Shown: piece by piece, positions 31,615-39,693 of the stretch
Position numbering within the stretch: position 1 is the first letter of the stretch
Layout: each line of letters opens with the position of its first letter
Assembly: GCA_023412855.1 (NCBI GenBank)
Contig: JAEZRJ010000016.1
Location: 1 to 47,256 of the forward strand
Origin: Bacillota bacterium
GTDB lineage: Bacteria; Bacillota; Clostridia; Lachnospirales; Lachnospiraceae
Reading direction: 5' to 3'
Length of the DNA stretch: 47,256 bases
Notes under the pieces: generated by a model
Told to the model about the DNA's origin: nothing
What the model saw: only the letters and a program-made list of their open reading frames with translations
Database searches by the model: none
Position numbers and translations under genes: made by a program

Positions 31615-33354
31615 ATGGTAGACTGGAAGCTGGAATTGGACAATATCATAGAAGAGAAGAGGATAAGGTCGGTATTTCAACCGATTGTCTCCCTGCGGGA
31701 CGGGGATATTCTTGGATTCGAGGCGTTGAGCCGTATTACAGGAGATTCTGCAATCGAAAATATAGAAGTGCTGTTCGAGCAGGCAGTGCTGCAGGGAAGA
31801 ATCTGGGAACTGGAGAAGCTATGCAGGGCAAAGTCCTTAAGCATGTTATTTGCAGCAAGAAGTTATAAGAAAAAATTGTTTTTAAATGTAAACCCTCTTG
31901 TAATGCACGATGCCAAATTCCGGCAGGGATTTACGAAGGAGCATTTGGATACTTATCATGTTTCCTCGGAGCAGGTAATTATAGAGATAACGGAAAACAG
32001 CTCGGTAAAAGAAAGCGAAGCATTTCAGGCAACAGTTGCGCACTATAAAGAGCAGGGGTATGAAATCGCGCTGGATGACGTGGGCTCCTGTTATTCCGGG
32101 CTGAATCTGATTTGTGATATAAAGCCCCATTTTATAAAGCTGGATAGGAAATTAGTTCAGAATCTCCACAATGACGGAATGAAACGCGCTCTGATAAAGA
32201 GTCTGGTGGGGCTCACCGACAGCCTGGGAATGTTTTTGATTGCAGAAGGAATCGAAGCGGAGGAAGAACTGGATGCTCTCATAGAAGTCGGAGTCCATTA
32301 TGGACAAGGCTTCTTGCTTGGACGTCCCGGAGAGGTAATAGACAAGCTGGATCATCAAGTGCTTTCTATCATAAGAAAATGCAATGCGAGGAAAAACAGC
32401 GGAATCCATATGGGTGTGGAGAAATATTACATCGATAATATCAGTGCATTTGGAAAGACGGTTCCTTTTCATATGATGGTGGAGGAGGTCGCGGTGCTGT
32501 TCGATAAAAATCCCGGTATTCAGGGAGTGACGGTAATCGATAGTAACAATAGGTCTATGGGAATCGTAACGAGGGATAAGCTCAGCCAGTGCCTGGGAGG
32601 AAGATACGGTTTCAGTCTTCACCAAAGGAAAAAAATAGGCTCTATCATGGAGAAAAGGTTTTTGATGGTTGACCGCATGTCATCTATCAGCTCCGTTGCC
32701 AACAGCGCTATGGAAAGAGAAAACGAATGCCTTTACGACTTCGTAGTGGTGACTGATGCAGGAGAATACAGTGGAATAGTGACGGTCAAGGATCTTCTGC
32801 AAAAGACGATAGAAATAGCAGTAACTGCGGCAAAATTACAAAATCCTTTAACGGAGCTGCCGGGAAACCTCCTAATAGAAGAGGAAATCGAAAAGGCGAT
32901 ACGCAGTGAAGAAAAATATACGGTGGTATATTTCGACTTGGATAATTTCAAAGCCTTTAACGACGTTTATGGATTCGGAAAGGGCGATTTGGCAATCAAG
33001 GAATTTGCCAAGATATTGAAGAGCAACATATCTGAAGAGGACTTTGTAGGGCATATCGGCGGTGACGATTTCGTAGCTATATTCAAGCATCATAACTGTG
33101 AGTACCTTTGCTCGAGGATCATAAAGGATTACGAGGAAAGGGTACACGGTTATTATTCGCCGGAGGACCGTAGAAACGGATACATTGAAACACTGAACAG
33201 ACAAGGGGAACTGGAACGTTTTCCGCTATTGTCGGTAACGGCAGCCATGGCTGACAATAGGGAAAAAAGCTATTCCTCTGCCGGGGAAATATCGGAGCTC
33301 TTAGCGGCAAGAAAGAAGTACAAAAAGAATCAGAAAGGGAAAGTAGCGATGTAA
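31615..33354 (+). CDS. EAL-CBS-GGDEF c-di-GMP phosphodiesterase
   Basis: A 579-aa protein from ATG 31615 (MVDWKLELDN); an upstream in-frame TTG 31597 overlaps the previous stop. The EAL domain (about residues 5-245) keeps all key motifs: FQPIVSLRDGDILGFEALSR, VIIEITE, LDDVGSCYSGLN, FIKLDRKLV, AEGIEAEEEL and GQGFLLGRP, so phosphodiesterase activity is likely. A pair of CBS domains (about 260-400: FDKNPGIQGVTVIDSNNRSMGIVTRD, YDFVVVTDAGEYSGIVTVKDLL) follows; these normally bind adenine nucleotides. The C-terminal GGDEF domain (about 415-560) has the altered signature HIGGDDF, with Asp where Glu is normal, and may be a GTP-binding regulatory domain rather than a cyclase. Confidence 0.92.
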   Translation: MVDWKLELDNIIEEKRIRSVFQPIVSLRDGDILGFEALSRITGDSAIENIEVLFEQAVLQGRIWELEKLCRAKSLSMLFAARSYKKKLFLNVNPLVMHDAKFRQGFTKEHLDTYHVSSEQVIIEITENSSVKESEAFQATVAHYKEQGYEIALDDVGSCYSGLNLICDIKPHFIKLDRKLVQNLHNDGMKRALIKSLVGLTDSLGMFLIAEGIEAEEELDALIEVGVHYGQGFLLGRPGEVIDKLDHQVLSIIRKCNARKNSGIHMGVEKYYIDNISAFGKTVPFHMMVEEVAVLFDKNPGIQGVTVIDSNNRSMGIVTRDKLSQCLGGRYGFSLHQRKKIGSIMEKRFLMVDRMSSISSVANSAMERENECLYDFVVVTDAGEYSGIVTVKDLLQKTIEIAVTAAKLQNPLTELPGNLLIEEEIEKAIRSEEKYTVVYFDLDNFKAFNDVYGFGKGDLAIKEFAKILKSNISEEDFVGHIGGDDFVAIFKHHNCEYLCSRIIKDYEERVHGYYSPEDRRNGYIETLNRQGELERFPLLSVTAAMADNREKSYSSAGEISELLAARKKYKKNQKGKVAM

Positions 33355-33360
33355 AAAAAT

Positions 33361-33659
33361 GTGTTGGCACCTCACACTATCGGCATCTGTGAGGATATCA
33401 CCGATTTCAATTCGTTCAGCAGGCGGCACAATCGGTCTGTCTAGTTCATCCATATGCTTCATGTTTTTAATCAGGGCAATAAAACTCCGGATGTTTTCCC
33501 CTTCTGTTCTTCCTGAAACTTGTTACTCAACATTTCGAAGTTTTTCTCGCTGACAATCACCAAAGCTTTGTACACATGCAGTTTGACATAAGTTCTGGAA
33601 ATTTCCGCCAATTGTTTATAACAATTTGCACACGTGGTGATGCCAGCAAATAAATTCTC
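33361..33659 (-). pseudogene. Broken minus-strand coding fragment of unknown family
   Basis: In the 430-base space between two plus-strand genes, the minus strand reads as about 100 codons of plausible protein in two frames. The first part (ENLFAGITTCANCYKQLAEI .. NKFQEEQKGKTSGV) and the second (IKNMKHMDELDRPIVPPAER .. IGDILTD) join if one T is added to the TTTT run near 33478-33481. It has no start codon, since an in-frame stop lies just upstream. The CANC motif hints at a zinc site. I cannot name the family; it is probably the residue of a lost gene. Confidence 0.4.
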
Positions 33660-33786
33660 ATTTACTATCCTCTTTATTTTTACAATGGTTAAAAGCGGAT
33701 GTTGGATATCTGTTTTTTTTGTATATTGCTTTCGGCCGTCATTTCTTGGATAATAATAAAGAGTGATAAAAAATCAGGAGGAAGGA

Positions 33787-35352
33787 ATGAGAAGCAAGAG
33801 TTCAAAAAAAGATATATTTATCATAAGTATAACAGTAATTCTGCTTTTTATTTCCGGATATATGTTTATATCTCGGAATGCTAAACAGATTATTCAACCC
33901 AATGACAGGCAGACAAATAACGAAATTGACGTGGATACGCGAACTCCTTTTCCGGAAGTTGAGAAAATGATAATAAATAAAATGAGACAAGGGAAGATTC
34001 CCGGATTATCAGTGGCGATTGTCAAAGACGGAGAAACGGCATATAAAGCGGGATTCGGTTATGCCAATATAGAAACTGGAGAGAAAGTCACATCCGATAC
34101 TTTATTTCAACTTGCTTCAAACAGTAAGGCTTTTACAGCTCTTGGAGTGTTTCAATTACAAAAAGACGGCCTGATAAATCCGGGTGATCCTATTTCAAAA
34201 TACATACCATGGTTGACACTCCTTTATAACGGTAAAGAAACCGACGTGACCATTGAAGAGCTCCTGCATCACACAAGTGGAATCTCATCCAATACGATTT
34301 ACAGGATTCCTGAACTGAATGTGGAAAATGCCGATGCAATTGAAAAGACGGTCAGAACGGTCGTTGGTCTGGAATTAGTAAGTAAGCCTGGTACTAAATA
34401 CGAATATGCAACCATTAATTATGATGTTTTGGGACTGCTTATTGAAAAAGCCTCAGGGGAAAAATATGAAGATTATATTCAAAAATATGTGCTTGATGCC
34501 GCAGGACTAAGCAATACCTATATGTTTAAAAGCAAGGCGAATGAAACCCAATTGGCATCCGGATATAAATTAGGCTTCTTATTGCCGCAGTATTACAATG
34601 CTCCTTGGTATGAAGGTAATAAACCGGCGGGTTATATCATTTCGAGCGCCAATGATATGGCTACATGGCTGAAAATTCAGATGGACACAGACAAAACATC
34701 TTTACTGGATACAAAATTAATTGCGCAATCACAATATCCCAATCTGAGTGTGAACACTTTTGGAGAAGGAATGGCCTATGCTGCTGGCTGGATAGTATAC
34801 AATAACGCGGGGACGGAAATTCTTCACAGTGGTTCCAATCCTAATTTTTCTTCATTTATTATATTTAGGCCAGATGAAAAAATAGGTGTGGCAATTTTAT
34901 GTAATACAAATACGACATACGCTATGGATATTGCACAATCTATTATAAAATTATTTTCTAACAGTCAAAGTAGTTATGCAAGTGTCGCAGATTATAATCA
35001 AAAGATAGATCAGGTTTGCACAGCGATAATTTTCATATTGTTTTTTGCTATATGTGTAAACTTATACTCACTTATAAGTTCAATTTATCAGTTTGTAACA
35101 AAGAAAGAAAAGTTTTATTCACTAAGTAAAAAAAATGTTATAAAAATATCTGTTATATCGATTATCTTTATTCTGATAAGCTGTATCGTATATTTTTTAC
35201 CAGGATTTTTATTTAATGGAGCCACGTGGAGTTATATGATTGTATGGTACCCTGTTACCGTGAAAGTTGCATTATTTTCAATCTATACATCATTATTTTT
35301 ATTATTATGCAATATTTTAATGAAGGTTTTACGCAAAAATAGCAGTTTATGA
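33787..35352 (+). CDS. Beta-lactamase-family serine hydrolase, membrane-bound
   Basis: A 521-aa protein from ATG 33787, directly after AGGAGGAAGGA. An N-terminal TM or signal anchor (about residues 9-28) precedes a class C beta-lactamase/PBP-like domain (about 55-405). The SxxK motif is S111-N-S-K114. The second motif, normally Y-x-N, reads Y207-A-T, and the third is HSG (EILHSGSNPN). Three C-terminal TM segments follow (about 414-520). Relatives act as D-Ala-D-Ala peptidases, D-amino-acid esterases or resistance factors. The surrounding base composition is a little more AT-rich than the neighbours (codons such as ATA and AAA dominate the C-terminal membrane part), which could mean transfer. 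Confidence 0.88.
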   Translation: MRSKSSKKDIFIISITVILLFISGYMFISRNAKQIIQPNDRQTNNEIDVDTRTPFPEVEKMIINKMRQGKIPGLSVAIVKDGETAYKAGFGYANIETGEKVTSDTLFQLASNSKAFTALGVFQLQKDGLINPGDPISKYIPWLTLLYNGKETDVTIEELLHHTSGISSNTIYRIPELNVENADAIEKTVRTVVGLELVSKPGTKYEYATINYDVLGLLIEKASGEKYEDYIQKYVLDAAGLSNTYMFKSKANETQLASGYKLGFLLPQYYNAPWYEGNKPAGYIISSANDMATWLKIQMDTDKTSLLDTKLIAQSQYPNLSVNTFGEGMAYAAGWIVYNNAGTEILHSGSNPNFSSFIIFRPDEKIGVAILCNTNTTYAMDIAQSIIKLFSNSQSSYASVADYNQKIDQVCTAIIFILFFAICVNLYSLISSIYQFVTKKEKFYSLSKKNVIKISVISIIFILISCIVYFLPGFLFNGATWSYMIVWYPVTVKVALFSIYTSLFLLLCNILMKVLRKNSSL

Positions 35353-35460
35353 ATACCCACTTAACAAAAAAATATAAATCTGATGGCTCACTCTCCATAT
35401 GTGAACTGTCAGTTTGCGTTAAACTCCACTATGTGTTCCTGAGGGTAACATCAAAAAAGG

Positions 35461-35489
35461 TTGACATTGTCCGCTGCTTTTAATAAACT
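35461..35489 (+). promoter_or_regulatory. Promoter of trpB2
   Basis: Perfect -35 TTGACA (35461-35466), 17-base spacer, and TAAACT (35484-35489). The transcript would start about 50 bases before the ATG of trpB2, which has GAGAGGAG as RBS. Confidence 0.65.
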
Positions 35490-35546
35490 TGTTTTAAGCT
35501 GCGCTGTATTGCACTAAAACAATAAAGTCCCGAGAGGAGAAATAAA

Positions 35547-36935
35547 ATGTCAGAAAAGAAGATACCGTATAAAATATATCTGGAGGAGAGCGAGATGCCG
35601 AAGCAGTGGTATAACGTGCGTGCAGATATGAAAAATAAACCGGAACCATTATTGAATCCGGGTACCTTGAAGCCGATGAGCTTCGAAGAACTCCAAGGCG
35701 TTTTCTGTGATGAGTTAGTAAGGCAGGAACTGAATGATACGGATGCCTATATCGATATTCCCGAGGAAATCAGGAACTTTTATAAGATGTATCGCCCGGC
35801 GCCCCTTATCCGTGCTTATTGTCTGGAGAAAAAGCTGGGAACGCCTGCGAAAATTTATTATAAATTCGAAGGAAACAATACAAGCGGAAGCCATAAATTA
35901 AACTCCGCCATCGCACAGGCTTATTATGCGAAGGAACAAGGCTTAAAGGGTGTAACGACAGAGACCGGAGCAGGACAGTGGGGAACAGCCCTTTCCATGG
36001 CGTGCTCATACTTTGATTTGGACTGTCGTGTGTACATGGTAAAGGTTTCTTACGAACAGAAGCCGTTTCGGCGTGAAGTGATGCGCACCTATGGCGCTAA
36101 GGTTACGCCTTCTCCGTCCGATACGACGAATGTGGGCCGCAAGATTCTGGAGGAGTTCCCCGGAACGGGCGGAAGTCTCGGCTGCGCGATTTCCGAAGCC
36201 GTAGAGGCAGCTACCAGTATGGAGGGTTATCGCTATGTACTTGGAAGCGTGCTGTCTCAGGTTCTTTTGCATCAATCGATTATCGGTGAGGAGACGAAGG
36301 CGGCCCTCAAGAAATACGATATTAAGCCGGATATTATCATAGGATGTGCAGGCGGCGGCTCTAACTTGGGCGGATTGATTTCCCCTTTTGTTGGGGAAAA
36401 GCTGAGGGGTGAAGCGGATTATCGGATCATAGCGGTAGAACCGGCATCCTGCCCCAGCCTTACGAGAGGAAAGTATGTATATGATTTCTGCGATACAGGA
36501 AAGGTATGTCCGCTTGCAAAGATGTATACGCTGGGAAGCGGGTTTATGCCTGCCCCGAATCATGCGGGAGGCTTACGTTATCACGGAATGAGCTCTGTCG
36601 TTTCTCAATTGTACCACGATGGTTTATTGGAAGCGGTGGCGGTAGAGCAGACCTCTGTCTTCGAGGCGGCAGAACAGTTTGCAAGGGTGGAAGGCATCCT
36701 TCCTGCTCCGGAAAGTTCTCATGCAATAAAAGTTGCAATTGACGAAGCGCTGAAATGCAAGGAGACGGGCGAAGAAAAGACCATTGTATTCGGGCTTACC
36801 GGTACCGGATATTTCGACATGGTAGCCTACGAGAAATTTCATAATGGAGAAATGTCGGATTATGTCCCTACGGACGAGGATTTGGCGAAAGGATTTGCAG
36901 GAATTCCTTCATTCCCGGGAAATGAAGTTTTTTAA
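35547..36935 (+). CDS. trpB: TrpB2-type tryptophan synthase beta subunit
   Basis: A 462-aa PLP enzyme of the TrpB2 class, longer at the N-terminus than ordinary TrpB. The PLP lysine is Lys117 (GSHKLNSA). The TrpB2 start (MPKQWYNVRADM) and the phosphate-binding GGGSN (CAGGGSNLGG) are visible, and GLTGTGYFDM near the end is typical. It makes tryptophan from indole and serine. TrpB2 proteins usually do not need TrpA and may act to salvage free indole. No other trp gene is nearby, which supports a salvage role. It has its own promoter and the tRNA-Arg gene follows. Confidence 0.94.
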   Translation: MSEKKIPYKIYLEESEMPKQWYNVRADMKNKPEPLLNPGTLKPMSFEELQGVFCDELVRQELNDTDAYIDIPEEIRNFYKMYRPAPLIRAYCLEKKLGTPAKIYYKFEGNNTSGSHKLNSAIAQAYYAKEQGLKGVTTETGAGQWGTALSMACSYFDLDCRVYMVKVSYEQKPFRREVMRTYGAKVTPSPSDTTNVGRKILEEFPGTGGSLGCAISEAVEAATSMEGYRYVLGSVLSQVLLHQSIIGEETKAALKKYDIKPDIIIGCAGGGSNLGGLISPFVGEKLRGEADYRIIAVEPASCPSLTRGKYVYDFCDTGKVCPLAKMYTLGSGFMPAPNHAGGLRYHGMSSVVSQLYHDGLLEAVAVEQTSVFEAAEQFARVEGILPAPESSHAIKVAIDEALKCKETGEEKTIVFGLTGTGYFDMVAYEKFHNGEMSDYVPTDEDLAKGFAGIPSFPGNEVF

Positions 36936-36944
36936 GCTTTGTAC

Positions 36945-36973
36945 TTGACATTTATTTAAGAAGCATGTAAAAT
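36945..36973 (+). promoter_or_regulatory. Promoter of tRNA-Arg
   Basis: TTGACA (36945-36950), 17-base spacer, TAAAAT (36968-36973); the tRNA begins 38 bases later. Confidence 0.8.
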
Positions 36974-37011
36974 AAAAATCGTTGCGAACGAGAATAACGT
37001 TTGCAGCGGAT

Positions 37012-37085
37012 GTGTGCTTAGCTCAGCTGGATAGAGCGTTTGGCTACGGACCAAAAGGTCGGGGGTTCGAATCCTCTAGCGCACG
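37012..37085 (+). tRNA. tRNA-Arg (anticodon ACG)
   Basis: Complete cloverleaf with acceptor arms GTGTGCT/AGCGCAC (one G-U), D-arm TAGCTCAGCTGGATAGAGC, anticodon stem TTTGG/CCAAA with loop CTACGGA carrying ACG, and T-arm GGGGGTTCGAATCCTCT. The first anticodon base is expected to become inosine. It has its own promoter and terminator. Confidence 0.97.
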
Positions 37086-37111
37086 TTTTTTGTACGATTG
37101 CGTACATGAAG

Positions 37112-37147
37112 AAAAAACCTGTAAGTGTAATGCTTACAGGTTTTTTG
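37112..37147 (+). terminator. Terminator of tRNA-Arg
   Basis: Stem AAAAAACCTGTAAG/CTTACAGGTTTTTT with a 7-base loop; the A/T part gives the U-tract. Confidence 0.9.
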
Positions 37148-37271
37148 CATTGTTTCGTTCCGGAGAATATGTTATCGGGGCCAGTATATCTGCATATATA
37201 TTATGAATTGGATGAAAGTGCTGCAGGACTCAAATAGAAGAAATATTATTTCATATAATATGGAATTCATC

Positions 37272-37350
37272 TTGCATCCGCAATTCTTATAAACTATAAT
37301 ATTTTATATCGGCGAAAACTCGGACATATTGTTGATGTGGTTCGAGTTTT
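37272..37350 (+). promoter_or_regulatory. Promoter followed closely by a hairpin
   Basis: TTGCAT (37272-37277), 17-base spacer and TATAAT (37295-37300) form a good promoter. About 10 bases after the expected start comes a hairpin AAAACTCG/CGAGTTTT (37315-37322 and 37343-37350) ending in TTTTGTTCTTT, so a short transcript or an attenuated leader of the gene at 37628 is possible. No peptide of note is encoded. Confidence 0.45.
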
Positions 37351-37469
37351 GTTCTTTAATAGGAAAGAGCACCTATTAAAGAAAGATAGATGCGCAGCTG
37401 CGCGCGCGGAACAAAAGCTGTGCTGCTAAAGTATTTGGGTGCGGGAGTGTACGAAGCACACTTTTGTTC
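37351..37469 (+). repeat. Dispersed hairpin repeat, copy D
   Basis: A full-length copy: hairpin TTTAATAGG..CCTATTAAA, then GATGCGCAGCTGCGCGCGC, then a core whose ends GGAACAAAAGCTGTGCT and AGCACACTTTTGTTC are inverted copies with one extra base. It is followed directly by copy E, to which the core is nearly identical. Confidence 0.85.
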
Positions 37470-37585
37470 AGTAATAGGAAAGAGCCTCTATTACTGAAAC
37501 ACCAGATGCGCAGCTACGCGCGCGGAACAAAAGCTGTGCTGCTAAAGTATTTGGGTGCGAGGGTGTGTTAAGCACACTTTTGTTC
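37470..37585 (+). repeat. Dispersed hairpin repeat, copy E
   Basis: Tandem to copy D with the same module order: AGTAATAGG..CTCTATTACT hairpin, GATGCGCAGCTACGCGCGC, core from GGAACAAAAG to CACTTTTGTTC. Core differences from D are few (GCGAGGGTGTGTTAAGC against GCGGGAGTGTACGAAGC). It ends 42 bases before the next gene. Confidence 0.85.
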
Positions 37586-37627
37586 TTAGAACCAGAACCT
37601 TCCCAATGAAAAAGGAGACGACTACGA

Positions 37628-38449
37628 ATGAGAGATCAGACATTGGATTACAGCGAATATATTGAAATTGCGCAGGGGGTCTACTGGGTTGGGTTTGCCG
37701 ATGAGAACATGGGGCTGCATTGCAATCCCTATCTTGTCGTGGATGAGGGAGAAGCAGTTTTGATCGATAGCGGCAGCAGGGGCGACTTTAGTACGGTAAT
37801 GCTGAAGATCCTGCGGACAGGAACGAGTCCGAGCCAGATTAAACATTTGATTTACCAGCATTATGATCCTGATTTATGTGCGAATATTCCGCATATGGAG
37901 GCCATGATTAACAGCGAGGACCTGAAAGTTATTTCGCACCGGGAGAACAACCTTTTTATCAATTATTACTCCACGAGATCGCCAAAACTTTGCATTGAGA
38001 AGATGGAAATGCAGTTTGAATTCGCAAGCGGCAGACGCCTACAATTTATCCGGACGCCTTATTCGCATTGTCCCGGCAGCTTCGTTACGTATGATACGAA
38101 GACAAAGGTACTATTCAGCAGCGATATTTTCGGAAGCTACGACTACAATTGGCATCTTTATACACAGATTGACGAGCGCTGCAAGGACTGTCTGCCGCAG
38201 GAAATCTGTCCCTATACGAATAAGAATTGCCAGATAGAGGGTATCTGCAATTTTCATAAGCATAATATGACGTCGAAGAAAGCGCTGGTTTATGCGTTGG
38301 AGAGAATAGAGGAACTGGATATTTCCCTTATCGCGCCGCAGCATGGAAGCATTCTTCATACCAGAGCTGCGAAGGAAGCGGCCGTATCACATTTGAAAGC
38401 ATTGACCAACGTGGGAATCGATTACTTCTTAGAGGAGGAAAGATGTTGA
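37628..38449 (+). CDS. Metallo-beta-lactamase-fold di-iron protein (ODP/flavodiiron-like)
   Basis: A 273-aa protein with a stand-alone MBL domain like the di-iron domain of flavodiiron proteins, but without flavodoxin. Candidate ligands match the flavodiiron spacing: H78-x-D80-x-D82 (normally HxExDH), His147 (PYSHCPG), Asp166 (FSSDIFG) and His239 (PQHGS). The last third has a cysteine cluster (CKDC..ICPYTNKNCQIEGIC). Such domains (ODP of Treponema) bind oxygen and act as sensors. The gene overlaps the PAS-HD-GYP gene by 7 bases, which argues for sensing rather than bulk oxygen reduction. Start ATG 37628 follows AAAAGGAGACG. Confidence 0.88.
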   Translation: MRDQTLDYSEYIEIAQGVYWVGFADENMGLHCNPYLVVDEGEAVLIDSGSRGDFSTVMLKILRTGTSPSQIKHLIYQHYDPDLCANIPHMEAMINSEDLKVISHRENNLFINYYSTRSPKLCIEKMEMQFEFASGRRLQFIRTPYSHCPGSFVTYDTKTKVLFSSDIFGSYDYNWHLYTQIDERCKDCLPQEICPYTNKNCQIEGICNFHKHNMTSKKALVYALERIEELDISLIAPQHGSILHTRAAKEAAVSHLKALTNVGIDYFLEEERC

Positions 38450-39693
38450 GACGGGCGGAAGAAATTATAGCGGAAATGGAAGAAAAGCAGTCGAGCTCTT
38501 ATGCAGACGAACATATAAAGACCGTTTTTGATTATTTTGCAAATCAAATCGATAACTGCATACAGACAACGCTGGTTTCAGAGCTTATGACCAGATATGC
38601 GGAGGTCTCCAGGCGGCTGGAGAGGAGCGATGCTAGACTTAGAGAAGCACAGGAGATCGCTTTGCTTGGCAGTTGGGATTTGGATATCAGGACGAAGGAA
38701 CTGGGGTGGTCCGGTACGACGAATAAAATATTGGGGCTTAGAGATGATGAGGAATCGAGTCTGAACATCTTTTTCGGCAAAGTTCATCCTGAGGATAGAA
38801 AAAAGGCGATGCGGATTCTGGATGATTTCATGGAGGGAGCCGAACTGCCCGAACTGCGTTATCGTCTGGTTATGGAGGATGGAAGAATTAAATGGGTTCA
38901 CATCCGCAGTGTGGTTTTGCACGATTCAGGCGGAGAAGCGATATCGGTGCACGGTACGATTCAGGATATTACCGCGGCTAAGATTGCCGAGGAAAAAATG
39001 ACGGAATACAACAATCATTTGGAGGACTTAGTCCGGGAAAAGGTGGAGGAAATAAGTGCTTCTCAAATAGCCACCATCCATGCGCTGGTGAAGCTGGCCG
39101 AGTCCAGGGATGATGATACGGGTGAGCACGTTGTGAGGACGGCCCAATATTGCAGTTTCGTGGCAGAGAAGCTTTGGGAGCTGGGAGCATATCCCGGTGA
39201 AATCGACCAGACCTTTATAGAAAATATAGGGAAGGCAAGCCCCTTGCACGATATAGGCAAGGTAGGAATCCCCGATGCCATTTTGTTAAAGCCGGGTAAA
39301 TTGACACCCGAGGAATTCGAGGTTATGAAGACTCACGTTACCATAGGGTATGAAACGCTGTCCAGCATTCAGAAGAAATACAAGATGAACGAGTTCATTA
39401 AAATGGGAATGGATATTGCCCTTTACCACCATGAAAAGTGGGACGGGAGCGGATACCCCAATCGTATAAAGGGAACGGATATTCCGGTAGCTGCAAGGGT
39501 TATGGCGTTGGTAGACGTATACGATGCGCTCCGCTCAAAGAGAGTGTATAAAGAGAGCTTTTCCCATGAAACGAGTGTGAATATCATTAAAGAAGGAAAA
39601 GGAAGCCATTTTGACCCGCTTCTGGTAGACATTTTTTTAGAGAATGACGGAGAATTTTATGAAATATCTGAGAGAACAAATTATGTCCCATAA
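38443..39693 (+). CDS. PAS-HD-GYP cyclic-di-GMP phosphodiesterase
   Basis: A 416-aa protein. An N-terminal helical region (residues 1-70) precedes a PAS domain (about 72-185: AQEIALLGSWDLDIRTKELGWSG .. WVHIRSVVLHDSGGEAISVHGTIQDIT), then a coiled helix, then HD-GYP (about 212-405). The metal-binding motifs GEHVVR, LHDIGKVGIPDAILLKPGKLTPEEFEVMKTH and HHEKWDGSGYP are intact, so it should degrade c-di-GMP. ATG 38443 lies in ATGTTGA, overlapping the stop of the di-iron protein, so translation is coupled. The PAS may bind haem, flavin or only a partner; no ligand residues can be assigned. Confidence 0.92.
   Translation: MLRRAEEIIAEMEEKQSSSYADEHIKTVFDYFANQIDNCIQTTLVSELMTRYAEVSRRLERSDARLREAQEIALLGSWDLDIRTKELGWSGTTNKILGLRDDEESSLNIFFGKVHPEDRKKAMRILDDFMEGAELPELRYRLVMEDGRIKWVHIRSVVLHDSGGEAISVHGTIQDITAAKIAEEKMTEYNNHLEDLVREKVEEISASQIATIHALVKLAESRDDDTGEHVVRTAQYCSFVAEKLWELGAYPGEIDQTFIENIGKASPLHDIGKVGIPDAILLKPGKLTPEEFEVMKTHVTIGYETLSSIQKKYKMNEFIKMGMDIALYHHEKWDGSGYPNRIKGTDIPVAARVMALVDVYDALRSKRVYKESFSHETSVNIIKEGKGSHFDPLLVDIFLENDGEFYEISERTNYVP

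Noticed and set aside
20646..37585. Repeats considered as a CRISPR array or insertion sequence
   Set aside because: The copies are dispersed, of unequal length and without regular spacers, and none encodes a transposase.
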